From Moniliophthora roreri (taxonomy: Eukaryota; Basidiomycota; Agaricomycetes; Agaricales; Marasmiaceae), in assembly GCA_001466705.2 (NCBI GenBank), contig LATX02000089.1, positions 496,001-560,000 on the forward strand: a DNA stretch of 64,000 nt, written 5' to 3'. How positions within the stretch are numbered: the first letter of the stretch is position 1; each line of letters starts with the position of its first letter. The position numbers and the translations under genes were made by a program. A model generated the notes under the pieces. That model saw nothing but the letters and a program-made list of their open reading frames with translations, did not search any database and had not been told where the DNA came from. This document shows positions 34,991-47,159 of this stretch, piece by piece.

Positions 34991-36522
34991 GACGAATCCT
35001 TGTGGTTGTTCCATGTAAATCTCCTTGTCAAGTTCGCCATAGAGAAAGGCTGTTTTGACATCTAGCGCTTGGATATCCCAATCCTCAAGAGCGGCTAGTG
35101 CAAGTAATACGCGAACGGTTTCAAAGCGTACTACAGGAGAGAACAATTCGTCATAATCTATTCCTTCGACTTGTGAGAAACCTTTTGCTACAAGTCGTGC
35201 CTTATAACGGCCATCTGTTTTGACGTCAAAAACCCATCTGGATTTTATCGCTTTTTGACCTTGAGGTAAATCTACAAGATTATAAACACTGCATTCTTGT
35301 AGTGACTTGAGCTCGTCATGACATGCAGCCATCCATTTCTTCTGTTCATCTTTTGACAGAGTTAGAATGTCTTTGTATTGCCATTGACGTACGTTGTCAA
35401 TAGACAATGCTGATGCCATAATGTAATCAAGGTAACGAACTCCCCCTTCCTGAGAAAGAATTTGTACATAATTGACCACTTCATCATCAGTCTGAGGTGG
35501 AGTTCGATCAATCTCTATATCATTATGATCTTGTTCCATTTCATCCTCATTTGACTGTTGTATTTGATGTTCAGCAGGTGGAATATCCTGCTCATGGTCA
35601 TGACTACTACCTTGTATGAATTCTTGATCAGGACTATCTTCTTGATCATATGAATCAGGTAAGTTGTTATATGTACGTAGACGTAATCTATCTCGGATAG
35701 GCATATGACCCATTGCGTCTCCATACCGCTGTGGTACACGAGTCTGTCTTTTAGGACGACTTTGTTGATGTTTCATCCTCATTTGACTGTTGTATTTGAT
35801 GTTCAGCAGGTGGAATTTCCTGCTCATGGTCACGACTACTACCTTGTATGAATTCTTGATCAGGATTATCACCTTGATCATTAGAACCAGGTAAGTTGTT
35901 ATATGTACGTAGACGTAGTCTTTCTCGGATAGGCATACGACCCATTGCGTCTCCATACCGCTGTGGTACACGAGTCTGTCTTTTAGGACGACTTTGTTGA
36001 TGTTGACTTGGGTCAAACATCTGTACCCTTCGTCGCATTCTCCTGTTTATATTATTTATTTCAGGATCTATTGGGTTTTGCGGCGGTGCAGTATTTTTAG
36101 GTCGTGATTGATCCTCACCATCATTCTGGTTATGATGATGATCCACAGGATCATTACCTCCGTTGGGATGATTAGGTTGAGGGAAATCAGGATGATCGTC
36201 ATCATCATCATTTCCTCCCCCTTGATCGTGATTTTGATGACCGTCATCATCATTATCCGATCGTGGTCGATTAATACCAGTAAAAGGAATAGATAAGATT
36301 CCATTGGTTGATTGTAAGGTTCGATCAACTGAATTAGACGAGTACGGAAAATCTTCTTCATCGAAGTCTGCTTGAGCAGCCGTAAATATCGTCTTATCCT
36401 GTCGCATAAACCGATATCCTTTAGTATTAGGAGCGTAATCTAGAAATGTCATACGTTCCATTTTCTTTGAAAGTTTGTTCTTGCGTTGTTCTTTATGAAT
36501 AAAGACATACGCTGAACATCCT
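34991..36522 (-). pseudogene. copia linker and RT N-terminal fragment, copy 2
   Basis: Same segment as copy 1, extended to [20 protein letters not shown] and, upstream, to the MERMTFLDYAPNTKGYRFMR linker start. A 232-bp direct duplication (35541-35772 repeated at 35773-36004), not at an N, shifts the frame by one base and breaks the polyprotein. Confidence 0.8.
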
Positions 36523-36523
36523 N

Positions 36524-39500
36524 TTCAGCAGGTGGAATTTCCTGCTCATGGTCACGACTACTACCTTGTATGAATTCTTGATCAGGACTATCACCTTGAT
36601 CATTAGAATCAGGTAAGTTGTTATATGTACGTAGACGTAATCTATCTCGGATAGGCATACGACCCATTGCGTCTCCATACCGCTGTGGTACACGAGTCTG
36701 TCTTTTAGGACGACTTTGTTGATGTTGACTTGGGTCAAACATCTGTACCCTTCGTCGCATTCTCCTGTTTATATTATTTATTTCAGGATCTATTGGGTTT
36801 TGCGGCGGTGCAGTATTTTTAGGTCGTGATTGATCCTCACCATCATTCTGGTTGTGATGATGATCCACAGGATCATTACCTCCGTTGGGATGATTAGGTT
36901 GAGGGAAATTAGAATGATCGTCATCATCGTCATTTCCTCCCCCTTGATTGTGATTTTGATGACCGTCATCATCATTATCCGATTGTGGTCGATTAATACC
37001 AGTAAAAGGAATAGATAAGATTTCATTGGTTGATTGTAAGGTTCGATCAACTGAATTAGACGAGTACGGAAAATCTTCTTCATCGAAGTCTGCTTGAGCA
37101 GCCGTAAATATCGTCTTATCCTGTCGCATGAACCGATATCCTTTAGTATTAGGAGCGTAATCTAAAAATGTCATACGTTCCATTTTCTTTGAAAGTTTGT
37201 TCTTGCGTTGTTCTTTATGAATAAAAACATACGCTGAACATCCTGGTGTTCGGAAATAAGAGACATCAGGTACTTTCTTACTATAGATTTCGGTTGGAGT
37301 TTTCCATCTTTTTCCGCAAGAGTACGAATTGAACGTTCGACTCTTCCTTGCTGTTGATGTATATGAGGAGCTGAGTTTCGCATTTGAATTCCATTATCTT
37401 TAAGATATGTTTGGAACTCATTTCCGAAAAATTCTCCACCATGATCGGTTTGAACACATTTAATTATTTTACCAGTTTGCTTTTCGGTTAGGGCACAAAA
37501 GCGTTTGAAGCTGGTAAGTGTTTCAAATTGATTTTTAGTTCTTTGATGATAGATCCATCCTACTGAGGAGTGGTCATCGATCAGAACTAATGTGTAACGA
37601 TTTTGGTGGTAAGAATTAATAGGAAATTCCTTAATATCCATATGAATGAGTTCTAGGATATTTTCTTTACGCTTTTGAGAACTGTGGTAAGGTTTAGATG
37701 CTGTTCCTCCTTCAGCACATCCCTTACACAAAGACTTTTTAGATCCTTGTTTCTCAATGGAAAATCCTTTGCAATGCTTCATACAGTTTGTTAATACACG
37801 GTAGGGTATATGACCAAACCTGTTATGAGCTATTACAGGATCAGTTGATTTAATCTTGAAAGCAAGAATGGTAACTGCTTCATTCTGTTTAACAGAGGAA
37901 GCATTTAGGTACGTGTACCCATCTCTTTCTGGTTTCGCGAATAGCGACATAAAGAGTTTACCATTAGCTTTCGTAATTATAGAGGTTTCTGGGAACGAAT
38001 ATTTAATATCGTAACCATTTACGATATATTTATTCCCAGCTAGAAGTCTATGATTTGCTTTAGGCCAATAGAACACCGGATAAAGTTTGACCGTATGGGT
38101 TTCTCCAAGTGAATTGGTATGACGAATGATTACTGTTCCTTGATGAGTTATGACATCCGATCCAGTGACTCCAATGATTTGCTTGGGTCCTGTAGGAATT
38201 TCATTTAACTCAAGGAAATCGGACTTAAAAGGCGTTATGTGATTGGTTGCAGCAGTATCAAGAGCCCATTCGTTTGTTTGTGGTTCTATAGATACAACAT
38301 TTTTATCACTAATTTTAGTCATCATACATTGTACAATGTTACTATTTACAGAATTAGAAAGAAATTGTTCATCGAGCTCTGATAGTGGCTCGGAATCAAT
38401 GTTCATTTCTAGTAATTCATTAGTGATGCTGCTCTTAAGATCAATTTGATCATACCAATCGTAGTAGTCCGCTTCGTTATGAACGTAATCATTATAATTT
38501 TCGTCCCAATCTTCTTTATCAAAGTCTTCCATATTCAGGTTCTTCCCTCCATTTTTCCCTTGAGAATCTTTATCATCAAGAGGAACAACATCCACAATGT
38601 TGATATCAACACGAGCTTGGATGTTTGAAGAACCTTGAATAAATTCGGGAACTTCCGGTTGAGGATTATTGACCGTTATGGAAGAAATGTTGATTCCCAG
38701 ATCCGGCATTACTGGTTTGGGAGGCGGTGATGGTGCCTCAATATCAATATCGGGGATCTCGAGTGTGTCTCCTTTCAGACGATAAGGAGTATGAGGTCGA
38801 ACAGGTTTGGGTTGGAAGAGTTTCCTATCCCCATAATGTTCTAGTACCATATTGCGGGCTTCCTTTTTGGTGATTTTCCTAAAAGTGTTTTCCCCAACAT
38901 TGAACTCGTAAGGAGGTGGAGTCGGTTCTTTGCCAAATTGGAACATTTTGTCACCAATTTTGACTTGTGGCAAAAGATTAGACTGGATTGTAGGGAAACA
39001 TTTGGAAATATTACCAAAGAAGTTTTTGGTAGTTTGCCGGTTCTTTTCTAATTCTTTTTGAATTGCCGCTGATTCTTCCTTGGATTTGATCCGGATATCA
39101 TCAGCCATAGTTGCTGATCGATAGGGTCTTTTCCCCATCCGTTTGTCAATGACATCAGGGTGTTTAGCTTGGCAGGCCGGTGAGTCACATCGGTGCTCGG
39201 CAGCTAATCCCTTGTCTTGGAACATTTGGGCGATCTTCTTACGCTGTTCCTGAAGTTCCTTTTCGGACTTCTTGACAATAGGGCGTTCTTGTTTTGGTTT
39301 CGGAGGAAGAGTTGCATTCCAAGGATTTTTGGGATTAAGGGAATCCCAAACTTTGTTGTTCTTTTCCTTGTTTAACCATGTGTCGGCATAATCCTTCTCC
39401 TTCTTCCAAGGGTCTTTAAGGAGAATCGGATCGTCTGCCGAAGAAAGAGCTTCCGTAAATGGCTTTTTAATAGATTTGTTGTTAAAGCCGCGTGGATTAC

Positions 39501-42500
39501 GTTTTGGAGGGAAGCCTTCCTGAACAGAGTTAAACATGATTGGGATGCAAGTAGCAGCGACTGGCCAATTATCAAGATGATGTGGATAATTGCATGTGAC
39601 ACAGAAGACTGTTTTGAAGTCTTGGTTCAGTTTGGGGGTTGGTGCTCTGGATGGATTTGGTGTATTCCAGTCAATATAGTCAACAGGATGATCACCAAAT
39701 TTGAATCGTTCACCTGCTTCAATCCCAGGGTTAGTTGGGTCTTCATGAACGTATTTTCCTGGAGCGATTTGATTGAATTTGTACTCCCTCTTACTAAGGT
39801 ATGTGATATGCTTTGGTAGTCCACTGGTACAGCATTGGCAATCTGCTTCACAAACTGCTGAAGGGTGACGATGGAATTCCATCTTGGCATAATTCCGCAT
39901 GTAGAGATTATGCTCTTTTGTCACAACACAGTTTAGGATCTCGACGAGTGGTTCGATCGGATCACGGAGTCGGAACAGAGTATTTCTGATCCGAGTGAAG
40001 AAGATCCAGTACCTGTCACCAGTGTCATCATGATCGGCCATTTGCCAGAGACCCATGCCACAAAATTCTGTATGGCGTTCATCTCGCCAAGTACATTTAT
40101 GACAGGCTTCTGAGCAAAAAGAGATTGGAGTGGAATGAGGGGCGAAGGAAGTCGATTGGGGGTACTTTGCATATACGTCCAATGCATCCAAGAAGTCAAC
40201 AATGGCGGGTTGCTTCTTGTAATCATGTCCGAGTTGTTGAGCTCTATTTCGGATATAATCCTTTTTGGTTTCTATTAAATCAAGTATGATTTTTGCAAAT
40301 CGATGTGATGCAAAAAGTGTTGAATCAATAGATGGATTATTGTTTAGAAGCTCGATGTGGAATTTAACATTCTCGGNCTTACTAAGGTATGTGATATGCT
40401 TTGGTAGTCCACTGGTACAGCGTTGGCAATCTGCTTCACAAACTGCTGAAGGATGACGATGGAATTCCATTTTGGCATAATTCCGCATATAGAGATTATG
40501 CTCTTTCGTCACAACACAGTTTAGGATCTCGACGAGTGGTTCGATCGGATCACGGAGTCGGAACAGAGTGTTTCTGATCCGAGTGAAGAAGATCCAGTAC
40601 CTGTCACCAGTGTCATCATGATCGGCCATTTGCCAGAGTCCCATGCCACAAAATTCTGTATGGCGTTCATCTCGCCAAGTACATTTATGACAGGCTTCTG
40701 AGCAAAAAGAAATTGGAGTGGAATGAGGGGCGAAGGAAGTCGATTGGGGGTATTTTGCATATACGTCCAATGCATCCAAGAAGTCAACAATGGCGGGTTG
40801 CTTCTTGTAATCATGTCCGAGTAGTTGAGCTCTTCCTCGAATATAATCCTTTTTGGTTTCTATTAAGTCAAGTATAATTTTTGCAAAACGATGTGATGCA
40901 AAAAGTGTTGAATCAATAGATGGATTTTCGTTGAGAAGCTTAATATGGAATTTAACATTCTCGGGCATTGGAATCATTGTTGGATCATATTGAGCCTTCG
41001 GAATTCGGGCCTGAATTTTGGCTTCCATGTGTCGCGACCATCTCCTCATGGCACGACCATGGTCCGATTTGTGAGGTTGTTTGTTCTCGAATCTATTAAT
41101 AGGATTTTGAGGAACAGTGGACTCCAAAGTTTCGGTTGGAATAACATCTCTTACCTGGTTAGGGTATTTGTGCGTCATAAGATGTTTTCCGGATGGAAGA
41201 TTACCGAAAATATGTTCAAATGATTCTGACAGAAAAATATCTCCTATGTTGACTTCATCCTTAGTAATAGGAGGAGTCTTGGGAGGAATTTTATCCATCT
41301 TAAGGACAGTGAAAGTTTTGCTAAGCTGAAAATCTCCCCGGAGAAAAGCATATGCTGTCTCATCGATGGGAAGGTGTACTAGTGCTGCTTTTTGGAGAAT
41401 TTTCTGCCTAGCGAAGGAATGGGAATCCATATTGTAGCATTGTTTGCAGACATACCAAGTTTTGCAATTTCGTCCAGTTGTGAAGATGCCATAGACAGTC
41501 TTATCTGGACTAGTGCAAAAATGGTTGATGCATTTAGTTGGAACTTTGCCATCATCGGAAGGTTTTTCCTCTTTGGGAGGTTGAGGTTCTTCCTTTTGAG
41601 GCAAGTCTGTGATCTCAGCCATCATAACTGAGATTGCTCCATTAGGCTTTTTCCCTTTTCCTTTCTTGTTCGACTTCTTCTTGTTATTCTTCTTCCCATC
41701 AGATTTTTGTTGATTTTGTTGGGGTTGCGCAGGCTGTTTGCCTTTGTTCCCTTTATTCCCAGAGTTCTGGTTTTGATTATTTGGTTTACCAGAATTTGGA
41801 TTAGGATTGCGAGGACGGAACTTCTTCTGTCCATTCCAATTCGGGCTCTGTCCAGTGTATCGTTGGACACCAGAGATCCGAGTGGCGTAAGCTGCAACCC
41901 CATCCATATGTCGCCTATTGTATTCTTGTTTGATGAAAGGGAGGATATTGTCGAAGCTAAGATCCTTCCCTTTGTTGGAGACAAACATCTGGGTCTTAAC
42001 TCCTTCATATGACTTGGGAAGAGAGTTAAGTAGGAACATTGCCTGGAAATTGGATGGAACGGGGAAATCATTTTCAGACAATTTCGCAACACATTGTCTG
42101 ATGAGATTGGCGCTATGATCAGGATTTTGGCCTTCGGCAGTACATGCCAAGACAAGTCCTTGGAAAAAGGTGAAAATTTCCGGAAGGCTTGGAACGTCAT
42201 ATTCAGCTTTCAAAGCGTCCCATGTTTCTTTAGCAGTATCTTTGATAATCCACTGCAAAGTAGGACTCAATTTAAGCTGGAAAAGGCCAAGTGCTTGGGC
42301 GTTGGAGGTTTTCCATTCTTTGACGACTTCCATATCAGGAGTAACGGTAGAAGCACCTTCACCGGTAGTCACAGGCATCGTATTGGTAAGGGCATAAGCT
42401 GCTTTAGCCAAATTGAGGTATGCCAAGACTTTGCGCTTCCATTCTCTGAAGTCGTCACCATTAAAGACTGGAACCACTGATAATTCCAATGTATTGCCAA

Positions 42501-42651
42501 CGGAAGTATCAAATACTTGAATTGGTTCAAGTAGTTTGAGAGGGTGGTAACTGTAAACCGGAATGCCGATACCATCATCCGAGTTTCAAATTCGGACAGT
42601 GTTATCAGCGAGAGAGACTTGGGGGATACGTTGTTGGTTGGAGTTAGACAT
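36524..42651 (-). pseudogene. copia gag-protease-integrase polyprotein with defects
   Basis: ATG at 42651 (MSNSNQQRIPQ). An in-frame TGA at 42588-42586 interrupts the first 21 codons; from 42489 a frame of 1,772 codons runs on. Gag begins VVPVFNGDDFREWKRKVLAY, typical of copia gag. About 900 residues of Cys/His-rich sequence follow, then the aspartic protease (WALDTAATNH, about 38260). The integrase has an HHCC-type finger (HNRFGH...HCKGF...CKGCAEGG, about 37835-37690) and catalytic residues in HMDIKE, QTDHGGEF and QGRVERS (about 37640-37340). The Asp/Asn-rich linker toward RT ends at the gap at 36523. The frame shifts near 37180. A 586-bp segment is duplicated across the gap at 40377. Confidence 0.85.
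39791..40963 (-). repeat. 586-bp segment duplicated across the gap at 40377
   Basis: 39791-40376 and 40378-40963 are near-identical, with scattered substitutions, and abut a single N. The duplicated protein part contains the CSEACHKCTW and CEADCQ cysteine motifs. Two different element copies or alleles were probably joined end to end. Confidence 0.85.
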
Positions 42652-43261
42652 TGTTATCGATAAAAGGCTATAGGAAAGGAGGGTGTAAGTGCTGGTATGA
42701 CTTTTAGGTGTATGGAGCCTTTATCGACAAGAATGCTAATGAATCCTCATACGTTTGGTCAACGGTGTTTCCTTCATGTCATCCGGTCTCATCACCCGGA
42801 CTGACGTAGCTGTAAACGGTATTTACAAAATCTGATTGCAAATGAAAGTCTAAATAAGGTTTGATTTTAAGGATCCTGATCCGCCAGATCCATCAAATCC
42901 TTAAGAAGACGTTTAAGGGACTTATAGGCAATCAGGGGGACTATTTACGAAAATGATACATAATTATATAAACGACCCCTTCCATAGATGAAGGCTTTAG
43001 CACAAGGCCGTTTTATCTAGGTGCCAGAACCTAGTTGTATGACCCTCTAGCTCACTGGGATGACTACCAGTTTATTGCTGAATGAGCTAACCCATGTTCC
43101 AGTTAAGGAAATAAGGCCAACAGTTGGTTCTGCCTGTAATCCGGGTAATTCCGAATACAGGGGAATGAATTTTGTATATACGTTAGAAGCCGCTTTACTG
43201 GGCTTAAAGTCTACTAATAAAGAAAGGAAAAACTTGACCATTCCTCCAAGCAAATCAAAGN

Positions 43262-43682
43262 ATGTGCAGAGTAGTCAATGTAAATTGAACTGAGGAATGT
43301 AGCTACATACATGCTTGCTTTTATACTACTCTAAAGGATAAGTTCCGTAGATAAACGGAGAAACCTAGTAAGCTATGGATGTAAGCTACTGAATACTTGT
43401 GAGACGAAGTATCCAAGAATAATGTGTCTTGGAGAGACACAATACAATCCTCTGACAGCGGAAGGAACTATACATGAATTCTACATGTGTTCTACTGTAT
43501 TGTGCATGAGGCTACAATACTCCTACTGGACGAGGGAGCACTCCTATGACTGTAGTGCAAGCTCCGGAGAAGCTCAGGAACGTACTTTGTAAGTTCCGTA
43601 GTTGATCACATATGCAAGTAATAAAATAACTAGTGTTCCTAATGTACCTAGTTTAGTATAGTACAGGTACTGTGCTTCAACA
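43262..43682 (-). repeat. 5' LTR of copia element (truncated by gap)
   Basis: 421 bp match the 3' LTR from its position 30461 to its end, including the 250 bp missing there. About 96 bp of the LTR and the primer-binding site are lost in the gap at 43261. Confidence 0.85.
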
Positions 43683-44169
43683 CGGGACCAAGAGTCCACT
43701 AGCATCTTTCCTTCCTCATTGTGGTACCCAAATAGAAACACGTTGAGGGTACGCAGTGATGATGACTGCATAAGGAACCTTCAAAAAGTACCGTACTCGT
43801 CGTTTCTTCGATATCAGTGTCTCGCACGGTTCACAAATAAAATTGCGGTTAGGGTACGCTTCCCCTATGCAATCCATGTGAACAGTGAAACTGAAAGTAG
43901 TGAGTTCCAGTCTGTCATTACGGTGAAAGCGACATAGCGCTCACATATTTTGTCCCACAGTTATCCCTTCTGCAGGTGACAACTCTGAGGCCATCAGCAG
44001 CAGCCTCCTCAGGTGTTATGGCAACCCCGCAAAAGACATTCCTGCAACAGTAAATCAATCTTTCGGGTTCTTCGCTCCCTTCCCGAGAAATGACTCTGGT
44101 CATGTTCCGAGAACAAATTACGATCAAAGTGAGTTGCGAGTTATCATTGTCTAGGATGGGTTTGGCCAT
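43683..44169 (-). pseudogene. PHD/RING-like zinc finger gene remnant at the insertion site
   Basis: From the ATG at 44169 the frame reads ...RLIYCCRNVFCGVAIT and VVTCRRDNCGTKY, then a candidate donor (GTGAGC). The next stretch, in another phase, reads VHMDCIGEAYPNRNFICEPC. Together they give a Cys-x4-Cys, His-x2-Cys, Cys-x2-Cys pattern like a PHD finger. The two parts do not join in frame with canonical splice sites. A further frame (SSSLRTLNVFLFGYHNEEGK) runs straight into the LTR at 43682. The gene was apparently interrupted by the retroelement and may be decaying. Confidence 0.5.
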
Positions 44170-45436
44170 GTCTCACACGCTCCCGCAAGTTGAGATGGAT
44201 GCCAGTTTAGCTCCGTAAAAGCTCTCCAACACTTCAATTGAACTGTAATTCACTCCAATAAGTACTTTATATCATCACAAAATGGCTGCTCGGAGGAACC
44301 AACCGACCATCATCGTGTGCGGGATCCGCCGCGGCCCGCGGCCCCCTTGCCCAAACCCGCTTGGTATGAATTGAGCGATTTAATCCAGCCGTGTTGTGAA
44401 CCGCGCATTAAATAGCGACAAGCAAATAATGATCTAAACCTCTTGAAGAGTAACATAAGCAGAGCCTGCAAGAGCATCGTTGCGACTCTAATTAGATGTA
44501 GTAGAAAAGAGCGCATTCCCGCGGCTGCCCCCCCTTTTGACGCTCATGCTTTTACCCCAACCACATGCACCACCTATTTCATTCAACGCTCGAAAACTGA
44601 GACTCTGTATGGACGTCAATGTTATCTCAGCAAGAAGTAGTCATTACTAGATATACCTCGACTTCGTCTTTTCTCCCGAATCGGTGCTCTACTTTTTCTG
44701 GGTTATGCAACCCCCGAAACCATTCGGAACAATCAGCAATCCGACCACCCGGTCCTCCTAGGTACCCGTCTTCCGCAATTCGCGCTTTTCAAAGCTGCTG
44801 CAATCCTCCACAAGCTGACAATTAGATCTCAGATTCCTATACAATTGTGCACGGTGCACTACTCGCATTCCAGCGAAATAGAAATCAAGTCATTGTTCGC
44901 ATAGAGTTTTGGCAGCTTGACTGGGCGGCTGAAGCGGGGGACGGGTCGGGTTGTGAGCTTGCCGGACCATCAGACAACCGAAGAAGACTTGAAAAAAAAT
45001 CGGTCCATCAAAGGTCCGAAAACGCTGACGTTGGGAGATTAGATGTCATGACGTTCCATCTGAATGCCTCGGAAGAACTCACTTGGTTGACAAAAGACGC
45101 GCTTAAGCTTGTAGATTCCACGGATCGCAAACTTGAACATGCATTTCTTGGACTGAGATTGACGTGCTGGTAAAAGGAGACACTAATCTCCGCTCATTGA
45201 CTACCCAGGAATTTGGGTCTCCGAGGATCGAAAGGTTGAAGGAGAGAGCGCTCGGGGGTTCAAGGTTGCACTGCGAGTCGGGAGTATCTAATACACAGTA
45301 AAAGGGGTGGCCAAGATTTACAAATAATTAGGAGCAACAAGTTGGTTCCATATCAAGAGTAATCTAATCGGTAGCCTTGTTCACCAATATCTATAATACA
45401 ACGTTTAGATACATCTTCAAGTCCAACAAGCGAACT
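44170..45436. other. no supported gene
   Basis: Short frames on both strands without family resemblance. The 3' flank of the F-box gene begins near 45437. Confidence 0.4.
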
Positions 45437-47159
45437 CTATCGCTCCTCTTCCCCAGATATCGGAATCGTCGGAACGAACACCGAATACCTATCCCCATTC
45501 TCATCCTTATCCTCAGCTTCTCTCAACTCAAACACCTGACCAGCAAACCGAACGCAAAGCGACGCTGGTGGATGACGCTGTTGACGACGATACTTGCATC
45601 TCACCGACGAGATGTTTTCATGCCATTGCACCGCCAGAAGCAACGCCACCTGCACGTCATCGATTATCGGAAAGCCTATTTCCAACTCTTCCAACTTGTC
45701 CATCCGAACGGCGATATTCAACACTTTGGTCTATGAAAAACAACATGAACACGATGAACAAAAGGCTAGGACTCTTTTTTTTTTTTTTTTTACCAAAACA
45801 TCATTCTCCGAATTCGGCTCGCCAATATCATCATGGTTCAACAACAAATGCACAACTTGCAAATTGACGCACTGCTGGAGCTGCCCAACGTTCTGCATCC
45901 CAACATGCCAATACGCTTCGGGCGTCTTGGGGAGCTTCAATACCCGCAAAGTCATCGAATGTTTGGGTATCACCGTATCGTAAAGTATCCGAGACCGCCG
46001 TTCTGACGTTTCCGAATCCTGTGCTTCCGGATGCTCCTGAAACGATAGTTCCAGGTCTTGGAGACCAGAATAGGACGCCAAGTAGAGTAGGAGGTCCTCG
46101 GTGAGACCGTTTACGACAACTTTTTCTAGCTTGATTCCCACTTTGTCCGAGTCGAGGAATGTTCGCCAGATGCTAGGTTCTGATTCGGGATGTGCGTCTG
46201 GATCTTCTTCTTCTTCTTCTTCTTCGTCGTCACCGCTGTCAAGTTTGAATGTGATATCCACCGACTTGAGAGATCGAAGGTGTTGGATGTAGGACGGCGA
46301 TAACGAATCAACGATTCCTTCCAATCGAAGGTATACAATCCTGAGTGGTAAATCCTGAGGCGAGTTACTGAACAGAGTGTCCAATCGTGGATATTCGCCT
46401 TCAGAGTCGTAAAACTCCTCCAATTCGACACTGACATGCGTAAGAGCAGGTGAATTGCCCAAAGTCAAACTCAACGGCTTTACGAGTCTCTCCTCCGTGT
46501 TGCGTAGCGTACTGTTGATTTTGACATGCTGAAGGTTGCGAAGGTGGTGAAAAGGGATGACGGTATGTCGGTCCTCGTTGTCATGGTCGTTACAGTACTC
46601 AAAGGTTGATAATGAGGTGAGGGTTCCGAGGGATGAAAAGATGTTGGGGTAGAGCCATTGCGAGCCCATTACAGCGTTCATGATCAGCCTATTAAAAACA
46701 GGCCCCCCCCCCAGATGAGAATCTTGAAAAACCCGATTATAATATATACGCACTTGAAACTCTGCAATTTGACCATCTTCTTCAAAGCCTCCGCAAGAAA
46801 CTTTTTCATAGCCTCTTCATACGCAACACATTCTTTGCTAGACGTCGCAGGCACATCCCACTGAAAATCCAAACTTTTAATGCTCTGTGCGATACAACCT
46901 CCATCTTCTCCCTTTGCTAGCGATTCCACCAGTTCCTGAGCTGTCTTGAATCGAAAAAGTTGAATATGTGAGAATAGGATAGGGTCGACGACAGATTTGG
47001 TATGCTTGTTGAGCAATCGTAGGGTTTTGTGATCATTCTTGTCGAGCTGGGGGAAAATCGTCAGCATCGCCTCCATAACCCCCGCGGTTTCGTTTACATT
47101 ACCTCTTCCACTATAATCTTCTGCGCCAGTTCCAGAGGAATATCTTGAACCTTGCCCAT
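45437..47159 (-). CDS. F-box / leucine-rich-repeat-like protein
   Basis: The ATG at 47159 starts MGKVQDIPLELAQKIIVEE. A 52-bp intron is removed and the frame continues LDKNDHKTLRLLNKHTKSVV, giving an F-box-like N-terminus. After the region ending KLQSFK one or two short introns lie near 46770-46690. The next exon (about 46690-45790) begins NAVMGSQWLYPNIFSSLGTL and contains degenerate leucine-rich stretches. It also has an acidic run (GDDEEEEEEED) encoded by a TTC/TTCTTC microsatellite at about 46201-46225. An intron whose 5' part is a long A run (about 45791-45776) leads to the last exon (TKVLNIAVRMDKLEELEI...ISGEEER-stop). Likely an SCF substrate receptor. The intron near 46700 is the least certain part. 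Confidence 0.72.

Larger units (their letters stand above)
30365..43682 (-). mobile_element. Ty1/copia LTR retrotransposon, scrambled and gapped
   Basis: On the minus strand the order is LTR (43682 down to 43262, cut by a gap), leader, gag, Cys-rich region, protease, integrase, linker, reverse transcriptase, RNase H, polypurine tract and LTR (30632-30365). Integrase before RT identifies the copia superfamily. Single N characters at 30532, 31700, 33659, 34102, 34990, 36523, 40377 and 43261 each sit at a junction where sequence repeats or jumps. The block is therefore either one element with collapsed gaps or parts of several copies stitched together. LTR ends are TGTTGA...TCAACA. No matching target-site duplication is seen (TCCC left, CGGGA right). 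Confidence 0.9.

Noticed and set aside
36108..36296. Ile/Met-rich plus-strand frames opposite the copia linker
   Set aside because: Shadows of the Asp/Asn/His-rich linker codons.
30361..43687. Target-site duplication of the copia element
   Set aside because: Flanks TCCC and CGGGA are not direct repeats; their loose inverted relation is probably chance.
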